DNA of 64,000 nt from Falsochrobactrum ovis. GTDB taxonomy: Bacteria; Pseudomonadota; Alphaproteobacteria; Rhizobiales; Rhizobiaceae. Each line of letters opens with the position of its first letter. The first letter of the stretch is position 1. Below the pieces are notes generated by a model. The model saw only the letters and a program-made list of their open reading frames with translations. It searched no databases and was not told where the DNA came from. The position numbers were made by a program, and so were the translations under genes. The stretch is taken from contig NZ_QLMK01000001.1 in the NCBI RefSeq assembly GCF_003259955.1, positions 62,001 to 126,000 on the forward strand, in the 5' to 3' direction. This document shows positions 10,040 through 19,068 of the stretch, one piece after another.

Positions 10040-10882
10040 ATGAAAACAGGCACTACGGGGCGCAGTATAATTATAACTGGGTGCTCCTCCGGCATTGGTC
10101 AATACTGCGCAGTGGCTCTGCATAAGAAAGGCTGGCGTGTATTTGCGACGGCTCGCAAGGACGATGATCTTGCAGCTCTGCAAGCACAGGGCATAGAAGC
10201 CATCTATCTTGATTATACAGACGCAAAATCAATTCGGACACTGGTTGAAACGGTGCTAAAGAAAACCAATGGCCGCCTGGACGCACTGTTTAATAATGGT
10301 GCTTATGCACAACCTGGCGCCATTGAAGACCTACCCGTGGAAGCATTGCGTGCGCAGTTTGAAGCCAATTTTTTCGGCTGGCATGACCTCACCCGCCAAA
10401 TCATCCCGCCAATGCGTGCACAAGGTCATGGCCGCATCGTGCATTGCTCGTCCATATTGGGGCTTGTGCCAATGAAATGGCGCGGCGCCTATGTGGCGTC
10501 TAAATTTGCTCTCGAAGGGCTAATGCTTGCGCAAAGAATGGAACTTGAAGGCTCAGGCATAGAAGTCTCGATGATCGAACCCGGCCCGATTGCCTCGCAT
10601 TTTACCTATAATGCGGCGGCCAAAGCCCGGGCTAATATTGATCTGGAAAATTCTGTCCATCGCCATATTTACCAAAGCCAACTCGAAAAACTTGAAAACG
10701 GCGGAACAAAATCAAAAAACAAGCTTGGCCCCGAGGCGGTTTACGCGGTACTGCTTCATGCATTGGAGGCACCAAGACCGCGCCCGCATTATGCAGTCAC
10801 GCGACCTGCAAAACTGGGTATTCTGGCGCGACGCCTGCTGCCATCATCTTGGCTTTACCGCATGCTCTCCGATCAATCCTGA
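10040..10882 (+). CDS. Short-chain dehydrogenase/reductase family oxidoreductase
   Basis: Classical SDR of 280 residues. Cofactor motif TGCSSGIG at 13-20, NNGAYAQPG (equivalent of NNAG) near 88, catalytic Ser in HCSSILG and YVASK with catalytic Tyr and Lys near 155-160, then EPGPIAS. The basic residue in TARKDDD after beta-2 suggests NADP(H). Substrate unknown. The ATG at 10040 follows AGAAAGG; an overlapping TTG at 10037 is less likely. Stands alone before the HIG1/adenosyltransferase pair, about 46 bases upstream. Confidence 0.9.
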   Translation: MKTGTTGRSIIITGCSSGIGQYCAVALHKKGWRVFATARKDDDLAALQAQGIEAIYLDYTDAKSIRTLVETVLKKTNGRLDALFNNGAYAQPGAIEDLPVEALRAQFEANFFGWHDLTRQIIPPMRAQGHGRIVHCSSILGLVPMKWRGAYVASKFALEGLMLAQRMELEGSGIEVSMIEPGPIASHFTYNAAAKARANIDLENSVHRHIYQSQLEKLENGGTKSKNKLGPEAVYAVLLHALEAPRPRPHYAVTRPAKLGILARRLLPSSWLYRMLSDQS

Positions 10883-10928
10883 TCGAACTGGGCCGCGATA
10901 GAACAGCAGGTAATCGAAAGGGAGAGAG

Positions 10929-11117
10929 ATGGATATTATTTTCAAAGTCGCGGCAGTTGTTGCGATGGTTGCCGTTGCCATCGTTCTAGCTCTCGGTCTT
11001 CGCAATATGATGCGCGGAGGAGATGCAAATTATTCAAACAAGATGATGCAATTGCGCGTTTTTTTGCAATTCGTCGCTATATTGCTGATTGTGGGCGCGA
11101 TTTACTTCGCTCGTTGA
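10929..11117 (+). CDS. HIG1 domain twin-transmembrane protein
   Basis: 62-residue inner-membrane protein: helix 1 at about 5-25, a short loop LRNMMRGGDANYSNKMMQLR, helix 2 at about 43-61. The loop with RGG and the second helix starting FLQF are the HIG1 (hypoxia-induced) pattern, shared with mitochondrial Rcf1, which stabilises cytochrome oxidase supercomplexes. A role near the aa3 oxidase is inference. Good ribosome site GGGAGAG. Followed after 27 bases by the adenosyltransferase, so probably an operon, an order that is common in related genomes. Confidence 0.88.
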   Translation: MDIIFKVAAVVAMVAVAIVLALGLRNMMRGGDANYSNKMMQLRVFLQFVAILLIVGAIYFAR

Positions 11118-11144
11118 TTTCCATGTCCGTTCTTCAAGGTTAAA

Positions 11145-11732
11145 ATGGTCAAGCTGAATAAGATTTACACCCGCACCGGTGACAATGGTTCCACAGGCCT
11201 TGCCAGTGGTCCACGCAGACTAAAATCCGATTTGCGTGTTGAAGCCTATGGCGCGGTAGACGAAGCCAATGCCTGTATTGGTATGGCTCGCCTTTATACG
11301 GGCTCCGCCACTTCTTATGCAGAAATTGATGCAATGCTGAGCCGGGTTCAAAATGACCTTTTTGATTTGGGTGCGGATCTAGCAACGCCCGATGATGGTA
11401 AGCCCTTAAGCTATGAGCCTTTGCGAATTGTCGCTTCTCAGGTGGAGCGACTGGAAGCGGATATTGATCTGCTGAATGCCAATCTTCAGCCCCTGAAATC
11501 TTTTATCCTACCCGGTGGATCACCCGCATCCGCGGCGCTTCATTTGGCAAGAACAGTGTCGCGCCGGGCTGAGCGCCTGATGGTCGCCCTTGCCCGCAAA
11601 GACGGCGAAATCGTTTCAGACGACGCGCTAAAATATATTAACCGCCTGTCCGATCTGCTTTTTGTTGCCGCCCGCGCTGTTAATAATAATGGTGAAAACG
11701 ATGTGCTCTGGGTGCCCGGACAGAACCGGTAA
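11145..11732 (+). CDS. pduO: PduO-type cob(I)alamin adenosyltransferase
   Basis: Transfers adenosyl from ATP to cob(I)alamin to give coenzyme B12. 195 residues, a four-helix-bundle trimer. ATP-binding N-terminal motif TRTGDNGSTGL at 9-19 and the conserved VSRRAERLMVAL near residue 145 are present, followed by INRLSDLLFVAAR. Adenosylcobalamin is needed by methylmalonyl-CoA mutase and, in many bacteria, class II ribonucleotide reductase. cobS and cobT in the same window fit a B12-making organism. Converges on tesB with 13 bases between. Confidence 0.94.
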   Translation: MVKLNKIYTRTGDNGSTGLASGPRRLKSDLRVEAYGAVDEANACIGMARLYTGSATSYAEIDAMLSRVQNDLFDLGADLATPDDGKPLSYEPLRIVASQVERLEADIDLLNANLQPLKSFILPGGSPASAALHLARTVSRRAERLMVALARKDGEIVSDDALKYINRLSDLLFVAARAVNNNGENDVLWVPGQNR

Positions 11733-11745
11733 TAGGCTGTCGATT

Positions 11746-12657
11746 TTACTGCGCGTCCCCCCGCAATCGGATAAGCCCTTCCTGCGCCACCGAAGCGATC
11801 AATTTGCCATCGCGCGTATATAGTGCACCTCTATTCAATCCGCGCGCACCCGATGCGCTTGGCGTATCTTGGGCATAGAGCAGCCAATCATCAAGCTTGC
11901 ACGGCCGATGAAACCACATCGCATGATCAAGGCTTGCTGCCTGCATATCGCGATCAAAAATCCCGCGCCCATGCGGATGCAATGACGTATCAAGCAATGT
12001 CATATCCGATAAATAAGCAAGGATCGCAGCTTGAACCCCACGATCTTCCGGCACAATTCCTTTCGCCCGAACCCAGACGTGCTGATATGGCTGTAGCTTT
12101 TCCCGCGAAAGATAATGTTTAAGTGAAACTGGCCTTATTTCGATAGGGCGCTCGCGCTGCCAATATTGGCGAACACCTTCGGGGACGAGATGGAGATAAT
12201 TTTGCTTCAACTCTTCCTCGCCGACCAGTTCTTCGGGAAATGGCACCCCTTCCGGCATCCTCATATGATGCTCAAGACCTGACTCATCAATCTGAAACGA
12301 TGCAGAAAGCATAAAAATGGCCTGGCCATGCTGTCGCGCCAGAACCCGTCGCGTATTAAAGCTTGATCCGTCTCGAATGCGTTCAACCTCATAAATTATC
12401 GGAATCGACGGATCGCCGGGTCGAATGAAATAAGCATGCAATGAATGGATAAAACGCGCCGCATCCACTGTTCGCTGTGCAGCGATCACCGCCTGCCCTA
12501 ACACCTGACCGCCAAACACACGTTGCCAGCCCACTTGCGGACTGTTTCCGCGAAATAAATCAATCTCAAGATTTTCAAGATCAAGCGTAGAAAGCAGATT
12601 TTCCATTGCTGCGGTTTGTAACGGCTCTGAGTTGGCCGGCTTTTCACGATCAGTCAT
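11746..12657 (-). CDS. tesB: Acyl-CoA thioesterase II
   Basis: Hydrolyses a broad range of acyl-CoA esters. 303 residues with two hot-dog domains: the N-terminal one with NSPQVGWQRVFGGQVLGQA, the C-terminal one with SLHPHGRGIFDRDMQAASLD. The catalytic residues expected for TesB (Asp, Thr/Ser and Gln) map to the SLDHAMWFHRP region and the terminal SVAQEGLIR. Length and motif order match E. coli TesB. Divergent from the UbiH-like gene. Confidence 0.94.
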   Translation of the reverse strand: MTDREKPANSEPLQTAAMENLLSTLDLENLEIDLFRGNSPQVGWQRVFGGQVLGQAVIAAQRTVDAARFIHSLHAYFIRPGDPSIPIIYEVERIRDGSSFNTRRVLARQHGQAIFMLSASFQIDESGLEHHMRMPEGVPFPEELVGEEELKQNYLHLVPEGVRQYWQRERPIEIRPVSLKHYLSREKLQPYQHVWVRAKGIVPEDRGVQAAILAYLSDMTLLDTSLHPHGRGIFDRDMQAASLDHAMWFHRPCKLDDWLLYAQDTPSASGARGLNRGALYTRDGKLIASVAQEGLIRLRGDAQ

Positions 12658-12780
12658 GGACAGCTCTCTCCTGCAAACCTATATGATGGTGCGAGAAACG
12701 TTTGGGACTGCGTGAGGGAATCTGTCAAGTCTAATAGAGACAGACAGAACAATCCGAGCAACAAAGCGGAAGGAACAGCC

Positions 12781-14061
12781 ATGCCCGCCAACATGTCTAC
12801 CAACATGTCTACCAACATGTCTGACGAAAACCAGAATCATGCAAAAGCCGATCTGGATATTGTAATTGCCGGTGGCGGTTATGTGGGTCTTGTAACGGCT
12901 GTTTCCATCAAATCCGCAGCTCCGCATCTCAGCGTAACCGTGATTGACGCAGCACCCGTCGGCGCATGGAAAAATGATCCGCGCGCATCCTCCATAGCTG
13001 CGGCCGCAACCCGTATGCTCGATAAAATCGGCGTCTGGCAGGAAATTCTGCCCAATGCCCAGCCGATCACCGACATGATCATCACCGATTCGCGCACGTC
13101 CGACCCTGTACGCCCGGTGTTTTTGACCTTTGCCGGTGAGGTTAACCCCGGCGAGCCTTTTGCTCATATGGTCGAAAACCGTGTGTTAAACACAGCACTT
13201 CATGATCGTGGCGATGCCTTGGGCATCCGTTTTGTGGAAGCAACCGGAGTTGAAACCTTCCGCACCAATCCAGAATCGGTAACCGTCACCCTTAGCAATG
13301 GCGAAACATTGCATACGCGCCTATTGATTGCAGCCGATGGCGCACGCTCGCGCCTGCGCGATCAGGCGGGTATTAAAACCGTGAACTGGGACTATGGCCA
13401 GTCGGGCATTGTTTGTAATGTCTCGCATGAACGCCCACATGGCGGGCGCGCAATCGAACATTTCCTCCCCGGTGGCCCATTTGCTATTCTTCCTTTGCCC
13501 GGCAATCGCAGCTCACTTGTTTGGACCGAACGCACCGCAGATGCGCAACGCCTGATCAAAACCGATGAATTTGTGTTTGAAGCCGAACTTGAACAGCGTT
13601 TTGGCCACCATCTTGGACCTTTGAAAGTCGAGGGACTACGTCGGGTGTTTCCGCTTGGCCTCACCTTGGTGCGCGAATATGTAAAGCCGCGCTTTGTGCT
13701 TGTTGGCGACGCAGCCCATCGCATTCACCCGATCGCTGGTCAGGGCCTCAATCTTGGTTTCCGCGATGCCGCAGCCATTGCTGAAATTATTGTCGAAACT
13801 GACCGGCTTGGCCTCGATATTGGTTCTTTTGCAGCGCTTGAGCGCTATCAGAGCTGGCGCCGCTTCGACACAGTACAAATGGGTGTAACCACCGATATTC
13901 TGACCCGGCTTTTTGCCAATGATCACCCAGCCGTGCGTTCGATCCGGGATATTGGTTTAGGAATGGTCGATCGTATACCGAGCCTGAAAAATTTCTTCAT
14001 CAAGCAAGCAGCGGGATTGTCCGGCGATATTCCACGTCTGCTGCGGGGTGAAGCAATCTAG
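12781..14061 (+). CDS. UbiH/UbiF/VisC-family FAD-dependent hydroxylase
   Basis: 426-residue FAD monooxygenase of the ubiquinone-hydroxylase family. FAD motif IAGGGYVGLVTAVS near residue 25, the DG motif AADGARSRLRDQAG near 185, and GDAAHRIHPIAGQGLNLGFRD near 305. Likely hydroxylates an intermediate of ubiquinone synthesis; which ring position is not clear. Start at 12781 because of GGAAGGA seven bases upstream; an in-frame upstream ATG is at 12712. The first residues are encoded by a 12-bp repeat with four candidate ATGs (12781, 12793, 12805, 12817). Confidence 0.88.
   Translation: MPANMSTNMSTNMSDENQNHAKADLDIVIAGGGYVGLVTAVSIKSAAPHLSVTVIDAAPVGAWKNDPRASSIAAAATRMLDKIGVWQEILPNAQPITDMIITDSRTSDPVRPVFLTFAGEVNPGEPFAHMVENRVLNTALHDRGDALGIRFVEATGVETFRTNPESVTVTLSNGETLHTRLLIAADGARSRLRDQAGIKTVNWDYGQSGIVCNVSHERPHGGRAIEHFLPGGPFAILPLPGNRSSLVWTERTADAQRLIKTDEFVFEAELEQRFGHHLGPLKVEGLRRVFPLGLTLVREYVKPRFVLVGDAAHRIHPIAGQGLNLGFRDAAAIAEIIVETDRLGLDIGSFAALERYQSWRRFDTVQMGVTTDILTRLFANDHPAVRSIRDIGLGMVDRIPSLKNFFIKQAAGLSGDIPRLLRGEAI
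12790..12822 (+). repeat. 12-bp in-frame tandem repeat at the UbiH-like N-terminus
   Basis: AACATGTCTACC occurs at 12790-12801 and 12802-12813, followed by a partial third copy AACATGTCT (12814-12822). It encodes an N-M-S-T repeat. The unit is a multiple of three, so slippage would change protein length but not frame, and each copy offers an alternative ATG. Confidence 0.85.
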
Positions 14062-14146
14062 CGTCAGGAAACAGCGCTGCAAAAGCACTGGAAGCTGATT
14101 TCATTCGCCCTATCTTCTTTGGCAACCCAGCTAAAGGAGCTTCCCC

Positions 14147-14584
14147 ATGGATAGAAAAGCAACAGCCATCTGGCAAGGCACTCTCAAAGAGGGCAACGGT
14201 CAACTCACCACCCAAAGCGGCGCAATCACCGATCTTCCCTATGATTTCAAAGCTCGCTTTGAAGATGAAACTGGCCGAGCTGGCACAAATCCGGAGGAAT
14301 TACTTGGCGCGGCCCATGCCGGGTGTTTTGCGATGCAGCTTTCTGCACTACTGGCCGAAAATGGCACACCCGCTGAAAGACTTGAGGCAACCGCAATTGT
14401 CAGTGTTGGCCCTGCTTCAGGTGGCGGTTTTTCTATCAGTCGCAGCGCTCTGACACTTAACGCCACAATTTCGGGCATAACCGATGAGGACTTCCAAAAT
14501 ATCGCTGAAAAAGCCAAAGGGTCCTGTCCACTTTCAAAAGCTTTAGGCGCAATTGAAGTAACGCTCGACGCCAGATTGAGCTAA
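14147..14584 (+). CDS. osmC: OsmC-family peroxiredoxin
   Basis: 145-residue organic hydroperoxide reductase of the OsmC type. The two redox cysteines are Cys60 in HAGCFAM and Cys127 in GSCPLSK; Glu50-51 (NPEELL) is the usual activating residue. The start MDRKATAIWQG is typical and is preceded by AAAGGAG. Monocistronic, followed by a Rho-independent terminator. No OhrR/MarR regulator is adjacent, which argues for OsmC rather than Ohr, as does the sequence. Confidence 0.93.
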   Translation: MDRKATAIWQGTLKEGNGQLTTQSGAITDLPYDFKARFEDETGRAGTNPEELLGAAHAGCFAMQLSALLAENGTPAERLEATAIVSVGPASGGGFSISRSALTLNATISGITDEDFQNIAEKAKGSCPLSKALGAIEVTLDARLS

Positions 14585-14588
14585 CCCA

Positions 14589-14612
14589 AAGGAGGCTGGC
14601 TACAGCCTCTTT
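14589..14612 (+). terminator. Rho-independent terminator of osmC
   Basis: Stem GAGGCTG (14592-14598) / CAGCCTC (14603-14609) with loop GCTA, extended by A-T pairs and followed by TTT, 5 bases after the osmC stop. Confidence 0.7.
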
Positions 14613-14678
14613 CCTTCCTCTTGGTCATTATTCTCGACATATCGTTAGTCTCGCTCGGGTTTGTTCTCGCGCGCGCCA

Positions 14679-15050
14679 TTATTCCGGCAAGTGGCAAACC
14701 GCCTCTATATTATGCCCATCGGGATCAAGCACAAAAGCCGCATAATAATCAGCATGATAATGTGGGCGAAGCCCGGGGCCTCCATTGTCCTTGCCGCCCG
14801 AGGCAAGCGCGGCTTCGTAAAACCGGTTAACTTCGGTGCGCGTTCCTGCCGAAAAGGCTATGTGCAAAACGCCCTGCATCCGTGGTTTCCCGTTCTTGCC
14901 AATCCAAAATTCGGGTTTTCCATTGCGGCCATATCCGACCCAACCCCGAAATTCCATAATGGGTGTAATACCAAGAGGCGCTAGCGCTGCATCGTAAAAT
15001 GCGCGAGATCTTTTCATGATTGAAACATCAAACCCTATATGATCCAGCAT
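14679..15050 (-). CDS. VOC (glyoxalase/bleomycin-resistance) superfamily protein
   Basis: 123-residue single VOC domain. Starts MLDHIGFDVS with the metal-ligand His near residue 4, middle segment VLHIAFSAG with a second His, and ends FVLDPDGHNIEAVCH with a Glu ligand. Substrate unknown; such proteins cover dioxygenases, lactoylglutathione-type lyases and resistance proteins. The ATG at 15050 was chosen; a TTG at 15065 is the only alternative. Its upstream region holds a G-rich tract (minus strand) and then the sdh terminator. Confidence 0.85.
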   Translation of the reverse strand: MLDHIGFDVSIMKRSRAFYDAALAPLGITPIMEFRGWVGYGRNGKPEFWIGKNGKPRMQGVLHIAFSAGTRTEVNRFYEAALASGGKDNGGPGLRPHYHADYYAAFVLDPDGHNIEAVCHLPE

Positions 15051-15137
15051 GCCTGTCTTTCTCAACTATAGTGCATGAAAAGAAATAGGGCGCTCCCCCA
15101 CAAGTTCCAGTTCCCTCAAGTTTTGGCTCATCCGCCT

Positions 15138-15187
15138 CCCTTCCCACCCCCACTCCCACTCCCTCTCCCTCTCCTTCTCCCTGCCCC
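15138..15187 (-). other. G-rich tract with G-quadruplex potential
   Basis: The plus strand is a 50-base pyrimidine-rich run with eight or more C-runs of at least three; the minus strand therefore reads as repeated GGG separated by 1-3 bases (for example GGGAGAGGGAGTGGGAGTG), meeting the usual G3N1-7 quadruplex pattern. It lies about 90-140 bases upstream of the VOC start and just past the sdh terminator. Confidence 0.6.
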
Positions 15188-15201
15188 AGCAAAACTGCAC
15201 G

Positions 15202-15229
15202 AAAAAGGGAGAAGGCAAGCCTTCTCCCT
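15202..15229 (-). terminator. Rho-independent terminator of the sdhCDAB operon
   Basis: On the minus strand AGGGAGAAGGC and GCCTTCTCCCT form a perfect 11-bp stem closed by a tiny loop, directly followed by TTTTT. It sits 51 bases after the sdhB stop. Confidence 0.9.
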
Positions 15230-15280
15230 AATCAGTATTTGATGTCGAAACAGATGGTTGCCCAGAATGGTTGCAACACG

Positions 15281-16060
15281 TTAGACGCGACGTTCGACCA
15301 TCATTTTCTTGATTTCCGCAATTGCCTTGGCGGGGTTCAGACCCTTCGGGCAGGTTTGCGTACAATTCATGATCGTATGGCAGCGATAAAGCCGGAAAGG
15401 ATCTTCCAGATTATCAAGGCGTTCGCCTGTGGCTTCATCGCGGCTATCAATCAACCAGCGATAGGCTTGCAGCAACACGGCAGGACCGAGATAACGATCG
15501 CCATTCCACCAATAGCTTGGGCAGGAAGTCGAGCAACATGCGCATAGAATGCACTCGTAAAGCCCATCCAGCTTGGCGCGATCATCATGGCTTTGCAGCC
15601 ATTCTTTTTGCGGCTCCGGTGAAACCGTCTTAAGCCATGGCTCAATAGAACGGTGCTGAGCATAGAAAGTGCTCATATCCGGCACCAGATCCTTTACCAC
15701 TGGCATATGCGGCAAAGGATAGACCTTAACCGCACCGTTAACCTCATCCATACCCTTGGTACAGGCCAGCGTATTGGCGCCATCAATATTCATCGCGCAA
15801 GACCCGCAAATGCCCTCACGGCATGAACGGCGCAGCGTTAGCGTCGGATCAATCTTGTTCTTAATGTAAAGCAGACCGTCCAACACCATGGGGCCGCAAT
15901 CATCGCGGTCAACATAATAGGTGTCGATTCTCGGATTCGCATCATCATCTGGAGACCAGCGATAGACGCGGAATTCCGTGACTTTTTTGGCGCCATCCGG
16001 ACGCGGCCAAGTCTTGCCCTCCTGGACGCGGGAATTTTTGGGAAGTGCGAGTTCAACCAT
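15281..16060 (-). CDS. sdhB: Succinate dehydrogenase iron-sulfur subunit
   Basis: Carries electrons from SdhA to ubiquinone in complex II. 259 residues. The [2Fe-2S] cysteines are in [13 protein letters not shown] with the fourth in NTLACTKG; the [4Fe-4S] and [3Fe-4S] clusters use [15 protein letters not shown] and [15 protein letters not shown]. Follows sdhA by 15 bases and is the last gene of sdhCDAB, before a strong terminator. Confidence 0.97.
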   Translation of the reverse strand: MVELALPKNSRVQEGKTWPRPDGAKKVTEFRVYRWSPDDDANPRIDTYYVDRDDCGPMVLDGLLYIKNKIDPTLTLRRSCREGICGSCAMNIDGANTLACTKGMDEVNGAVKVYPLPHMPVVKDLVPDMSTFYAQHRSIEPWLKTVSPEPQKEWLQSHDDRAKLDGLYECILCACCSTSCPSYWWNGDRYLGPAVLLQAYRWLIDSRDEATGERLDNLEDPFRLYRCHTIMNCTQTCPKGLNPAKAIAEIKKMMVERRV

Positions 16061-16075
16061 TGCTCATTGCCCCGA

Positions 16076-17920
16076 TTAATAAACGCGCTTCTTGGGCGCA
16101 ATCTTGGCCAGCTCGATGCCGCCTTCTTCTTCCGTGGTCAACGGATCAAGATGAACGGGACGATAGCCGAGTTTCACTTCACCATCTGGCGACAGCCAGG
16201 AAAGTGTATGCTGACGCCATTCTGCATCATTACGATCCGGGAAATCTTCACGCGCATGGGCGCCACGGCTTTCCTTGCGTGCCTCTGCTGAAACCACAGT
16301 GGTCATGGCATTGGCCATCAGGTTTTCCAGCTCCAGCGTTTCCACCAGATCGGAATTCCAGATCATCGAACGGTCCGTGACCTTCAGATCAGGCAGCTCA
16401 TGCCAAAGTTCATGCATACGTTCGACGCCCTGCTGAAGGGTTTCCGCCGTACGGAAAACAGCCGCATCTTCCTGCATTGTCCGCTGCATTTTCTCGCGCA
16501 GCACTGCCGTTGGCGTCGAGCCATTCGCATGGCGCAGACGGTCAAACCGATCCATGATTTTTTCAACAGCAGCTTCGTTGATATCAGGAATCTTGGAATT
16601 GCGATCAATAACCTCGCCTGCACGGATTGCCGCTGCACGGCCAAACACAACAAGATCAATCAGCGAATTAGAACCAAGGCGGTTCGCACCATGTACCGAT
16701 GCACAGCCTGCTTCACCCACGGCCATCAAACCAGGCTGAACGCGATCTGGGTCTTCCGGTGTTGGGTTCAGCACTTCGCCCCAATAGTTGGTCGGAATAC
16801 CGCCCATATTATAGTGAACCGTCGGGATAACCGGGATCGGCTCCTTGGTCACATCGACACCAGCAAAAATCTTTGCCGATTCTGAAATACCCGGCAGACG
16901 CTCATGCAAAACATCCGGATCAAGATGGTCAAGATGAAGATAAATATGATCCTTATCCCGACCCACGCCGCGACCGGCCCGGATTTCCATGGTCATGCAA
17001 CGTGAAACAACGTCCCGCGAAGCAAGATCCTTGGCTGAAGGCGCATAACGCTCCATAAAGCGTTCGCCCTCAGAATTGACCAGATACCCGCCTTCACCGC
17101 GCGCACCCTCGGTAATCAGGCAGCCCGCACCATAAATGCCGGTAGGGTGGAACTGAACAAATTCCATATCCTGTAGCGGCAGCCCTGTACGCGCCACCAT
17201 ACCGCCACCGTCACCAGTGCAAGTATGTGCCGAAGTTGCGGAGAAATACGCACGACCATAACCACCCGTCGCAAGCACCACCATTTTGGCAGAGAAGCGA
17301 TGAATTGTACCATCATCAAGGTTCCACGCCACAACGCCGGTGCAGACGCCATCGGTCATGATCAGATCAAGCGCGAAATATTCGATGAAGAACTGCGCAT
17401 TGTGCTTGAGCGACTGGCCATAAAGCGTGTGCAATATAGCGTGGCCAGTGCGGTCAGCAGCTGCACAGGTGCGCTGTACTGGAGGACCATCACCGAAATT
17501 CTGCATATGGCCGCCAAATGGGCGCTGATAAATTTTACCATCTTCAGTACGCGAGAATGGAACACCATAATGCTCCAGCTCATATACCGCAGCCGGGGCC
17601 TCCCGCGCCAAATATTCCATAGCGTCGGTATCGCCGAGCCAGTCCGATCCCTTGACGGTATCGTACATATGCCACTGCCAACTATCCGGCCCCATATTCT
17701 GCAACGAGGCTGCAATACCACCCTGGGCCGCAACCGTATGTGAGCGAGTTGGGAAAACCTTAGTAATACAAGCGGTTTTCAGCCCCTGCTCCGCCATGCC
17801 TAGTGTCGCACGAAGCCCGGCACCGCCAGCTCCAACCACGACAACATCGAATTTATGATCGACAAATTTATAAGACTTGCCACCCGCAGCAGGCGCCGCG
17901 TTTTTTACTGCACTAGCCAT
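16076..17920 (-). CDS. sdhA: Succinate dehydrogenase flavoprotein subunit
   Basis: Oxidises succinate to fumarate in the TCA cycle. 614 residues. The dinucleotide motif [15 protein letters not shown] lies near residue 24 and the histidine that binds FAD covalently is in [16 protein letters not shown]. Active-site region [20 protein letters not shown] and the C-terminal capping domain are complete. The ATG at 17920 lies seven bases after sdhD; the longer frame (TTG at 17938) would overlap sdhD and is less likely. GGAGG is 11 bases upstream, slightly far. Confidence 0.97.
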   Translation of the reverse strand: MASAVKNAAPAAGGKSYKFVDHKFDVVVVGAGGAGLRATLGMAEQGLKTACITKVFPTRSHTVAAQGGIAASLQNMGPDSWQWHMYDTVKGSDWLGDTDAMEYLAREAPAAVYELEHYGVPFSRTEDGKIYQRPFGGHMQNFGDGPPVQRTCAAADRTGHAILHTLYGQSLKHNAQFFIEYFALDLIMTDGVCTGVVAWNLDDGTIHRFSAKMVVLATGGYGRAYFSATSAHTCTGDGGGMVARTGLPLQDMEFVQFHPTGIYGAGCLITEGARGEGGYLVNSEGERFMERYAPSAKDLASRDVVSRCMTMEIRAGRGVGRDKDHIYLHLDHLDPDVLHERLPGISESAKIFAGVDVTKEPIPVIPTVHYNMGGIPTNYWGEVLNPTPEDPDRVQPGLMAVGEAGCASVHGANRLGSNSLIDLVVFGRAAAIRAGEVIDRNSKIPDINEAAVEKIMDRFDRLRHANGSTPTAVLREKMQRTMQEDAAVFRTAETLQQGVERMHELWHELPDLKVTDRSMIWNSDLVETLELENLMANAMTTVVSAEARKESRGAHAREDFPDRNDAEWRQHTLSWLSPDGEVKLGYRPVHLDPLTTEEEGGIELAKIAPKKRVY

Positions 17921-17927
17921 CGGGCTA

Positions 17928-18311
17928 TCAACCTCCAAAGCTCAGCTTGAGGATTGCATAAAGACAGGCAAAGCCAACTGCCACCGTAAAGAAGGTGTTA
18001 AGCATTACCAATGCAACTTTCATGCCTTCGCTGTGTACATAATCTTCAATAATTACCTGCATACCAAGACGCATATGATAGACGCCGGTGAGAACAAAAA
18101 TTGCCATCACCAAAGCGGTAAACGGATGCGCCAAAGCCGCCTGTACTTCCGCATAGCTTGCGCCATTAAGCGAAATCAGCAAACCAACAAAGAACAAAAC
18201 CAACGGCACCAGTGCAACTGCACTCACCCGTTGAAACCAGAAATGGCCCGTCCCTTCTTTGGCTGAACCAAAGCCACGGACCTTTTTCAAAGGCGTACGC
18301 ATATCTTTCAT
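17928..18311 (-). CDS. sdhD: Succinate dehydrogenase membrane anchor subunit
   Basis: 127-residue membrane anchor of complex II with three transmembrane helices. N-terminal [20 protein letters not shown] is typical of alphaproteobacterial SdhD. The helix-2 segment [20 protein letters not shown] holds the histidine expected to ligate heme b and the conserved DY near the quinone site. Start set at 18311, 13 bases after sdhC; the upstream in-frame extension overlaps sdhC and does not resemble the family. Confidence 0.94.
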   Translation of the reverse strand: MKDMRTPLKKVRGFGSAKEGTGHFWFQRVSAVALVPLVLFFVGLLISLNGASYAEVQAALAHPFTALVMAIFVLTGVYHMRLGMQVIIEDYVHSEGMKVALVMLNTFFTVAVGFACLYAILKLSFGG

Positions 18312-18324
18312 GACAGATGCCCCC

Positions 18325-18723
18325 TTAGCGCACTGAAAACGCCAGAACCCACACGACGATAGTCGCGGGTAGCGAGAATGCCAGTGTTGCCCAGGCAATT
18401 TTCGTCGCCGTATGTTTTTCTAGGCCCGCGCCCATATCCCAGATGAAATGGCGGACCCCGCCAGCCAAATGGTGAAGCAGTGCCCATGTATAGCCAAACA
18501 GAACCAGCAGGCCGATCCAGGAATTATAGATAGCACTGACCATGTTAAATGCATCTTCACTGAAGGCAGCAGCAATCAGCCAAGCGGCAAGAAGCAGCGT
18601 ACCGAAATAAAGCGCAGCGCCCGTGATGCGATGCATAATGGACATAGTCATTGTGATCTTCGGGCGGTAGATCGACAAATGCGGCGATAATGGTCGCTGA
18701 CGCGTTACGGTCGGTTGAGTCAT
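18325..18723 (-). CDS. sdhC: Succinate dehydrogenase cytochrome b556 subunit
   Basis: 132-residue first gene of sdhCDAB. Contains RPLSPHLSIYRP, then SIMHRITGAAL (quinone-site Ser/Arg) and the heme histidine in LLHHLAGGVRHFIWD. Three transmembrane helices. ATG at 18723 (MTQPTVTRQRP) was chosen over an 18-residue upstream extension without family similarity. The operon promoter must lie in the 345-base gap upstream. Confidence 0.95.
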   Translation of the reverse strand: MTQPTVTRQRPLSPHLSIYRPKITMTMSIMHRITGAALYFGTLLLAAWLIAAAFSEDAFNMVSAIYNSWIGLLVLFGYTWALLHHLAGGVRHFIWDMGAGLEKHTATKIAWATLAFSLPATIVVWVLAFSVR

Positions 18724-19068
18724 GGCTCTTGCGGGCTTCCCTGACGTTACTGTTACTTCCTTGCGGCTTGACACCACATGGTCAACAAAAGCGGGTTAAT
18801 TCCAACCCGTCCCAATAATCGATGAGGCGTGGGAGAACTCGGTTCATCCCAAACCATCACGACCCTAAATTTGTTGGGCCCTTATTACGGTCCCTCACGC
18901 GCTTTTACTGCGCTTTGGCCATAACGTCAAAGACGCTTTTTGACCTAACGGCTGCTAAATGGGCTTATGACCGGAGAAACCCTCAAAAATCAGCATTTCA
19001 AACGATTGAAGCCACTCGCCTCAAAAACATGAATATTTAATCAGCTTTTGCAGTTTGCTCTTCTTGCT
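18724..19068. promoter_or_regulatory. sdh operon upstream region
   Basis: 345 bases without a convincing gene between the GNAT stop and sdhC. On the minus strand a candidate sigma-70 promoter is TTGACG (18925-18930) and TAAAAG (18902-18907) with a 17-base spacer, giving a leader of about 170 bases. The -10 box is weak. A 72-codon plus-strand frame here has no family features and is probably chance. Confidence 0.4.

Noticed and set aside
18724-19068. Search for RNA genes or a small coding gene in the sdh gap
   Set aside because: A 72-codon frame exists but has no ribosome site or family; no tRNA- or rRNA-like structure could be made out.
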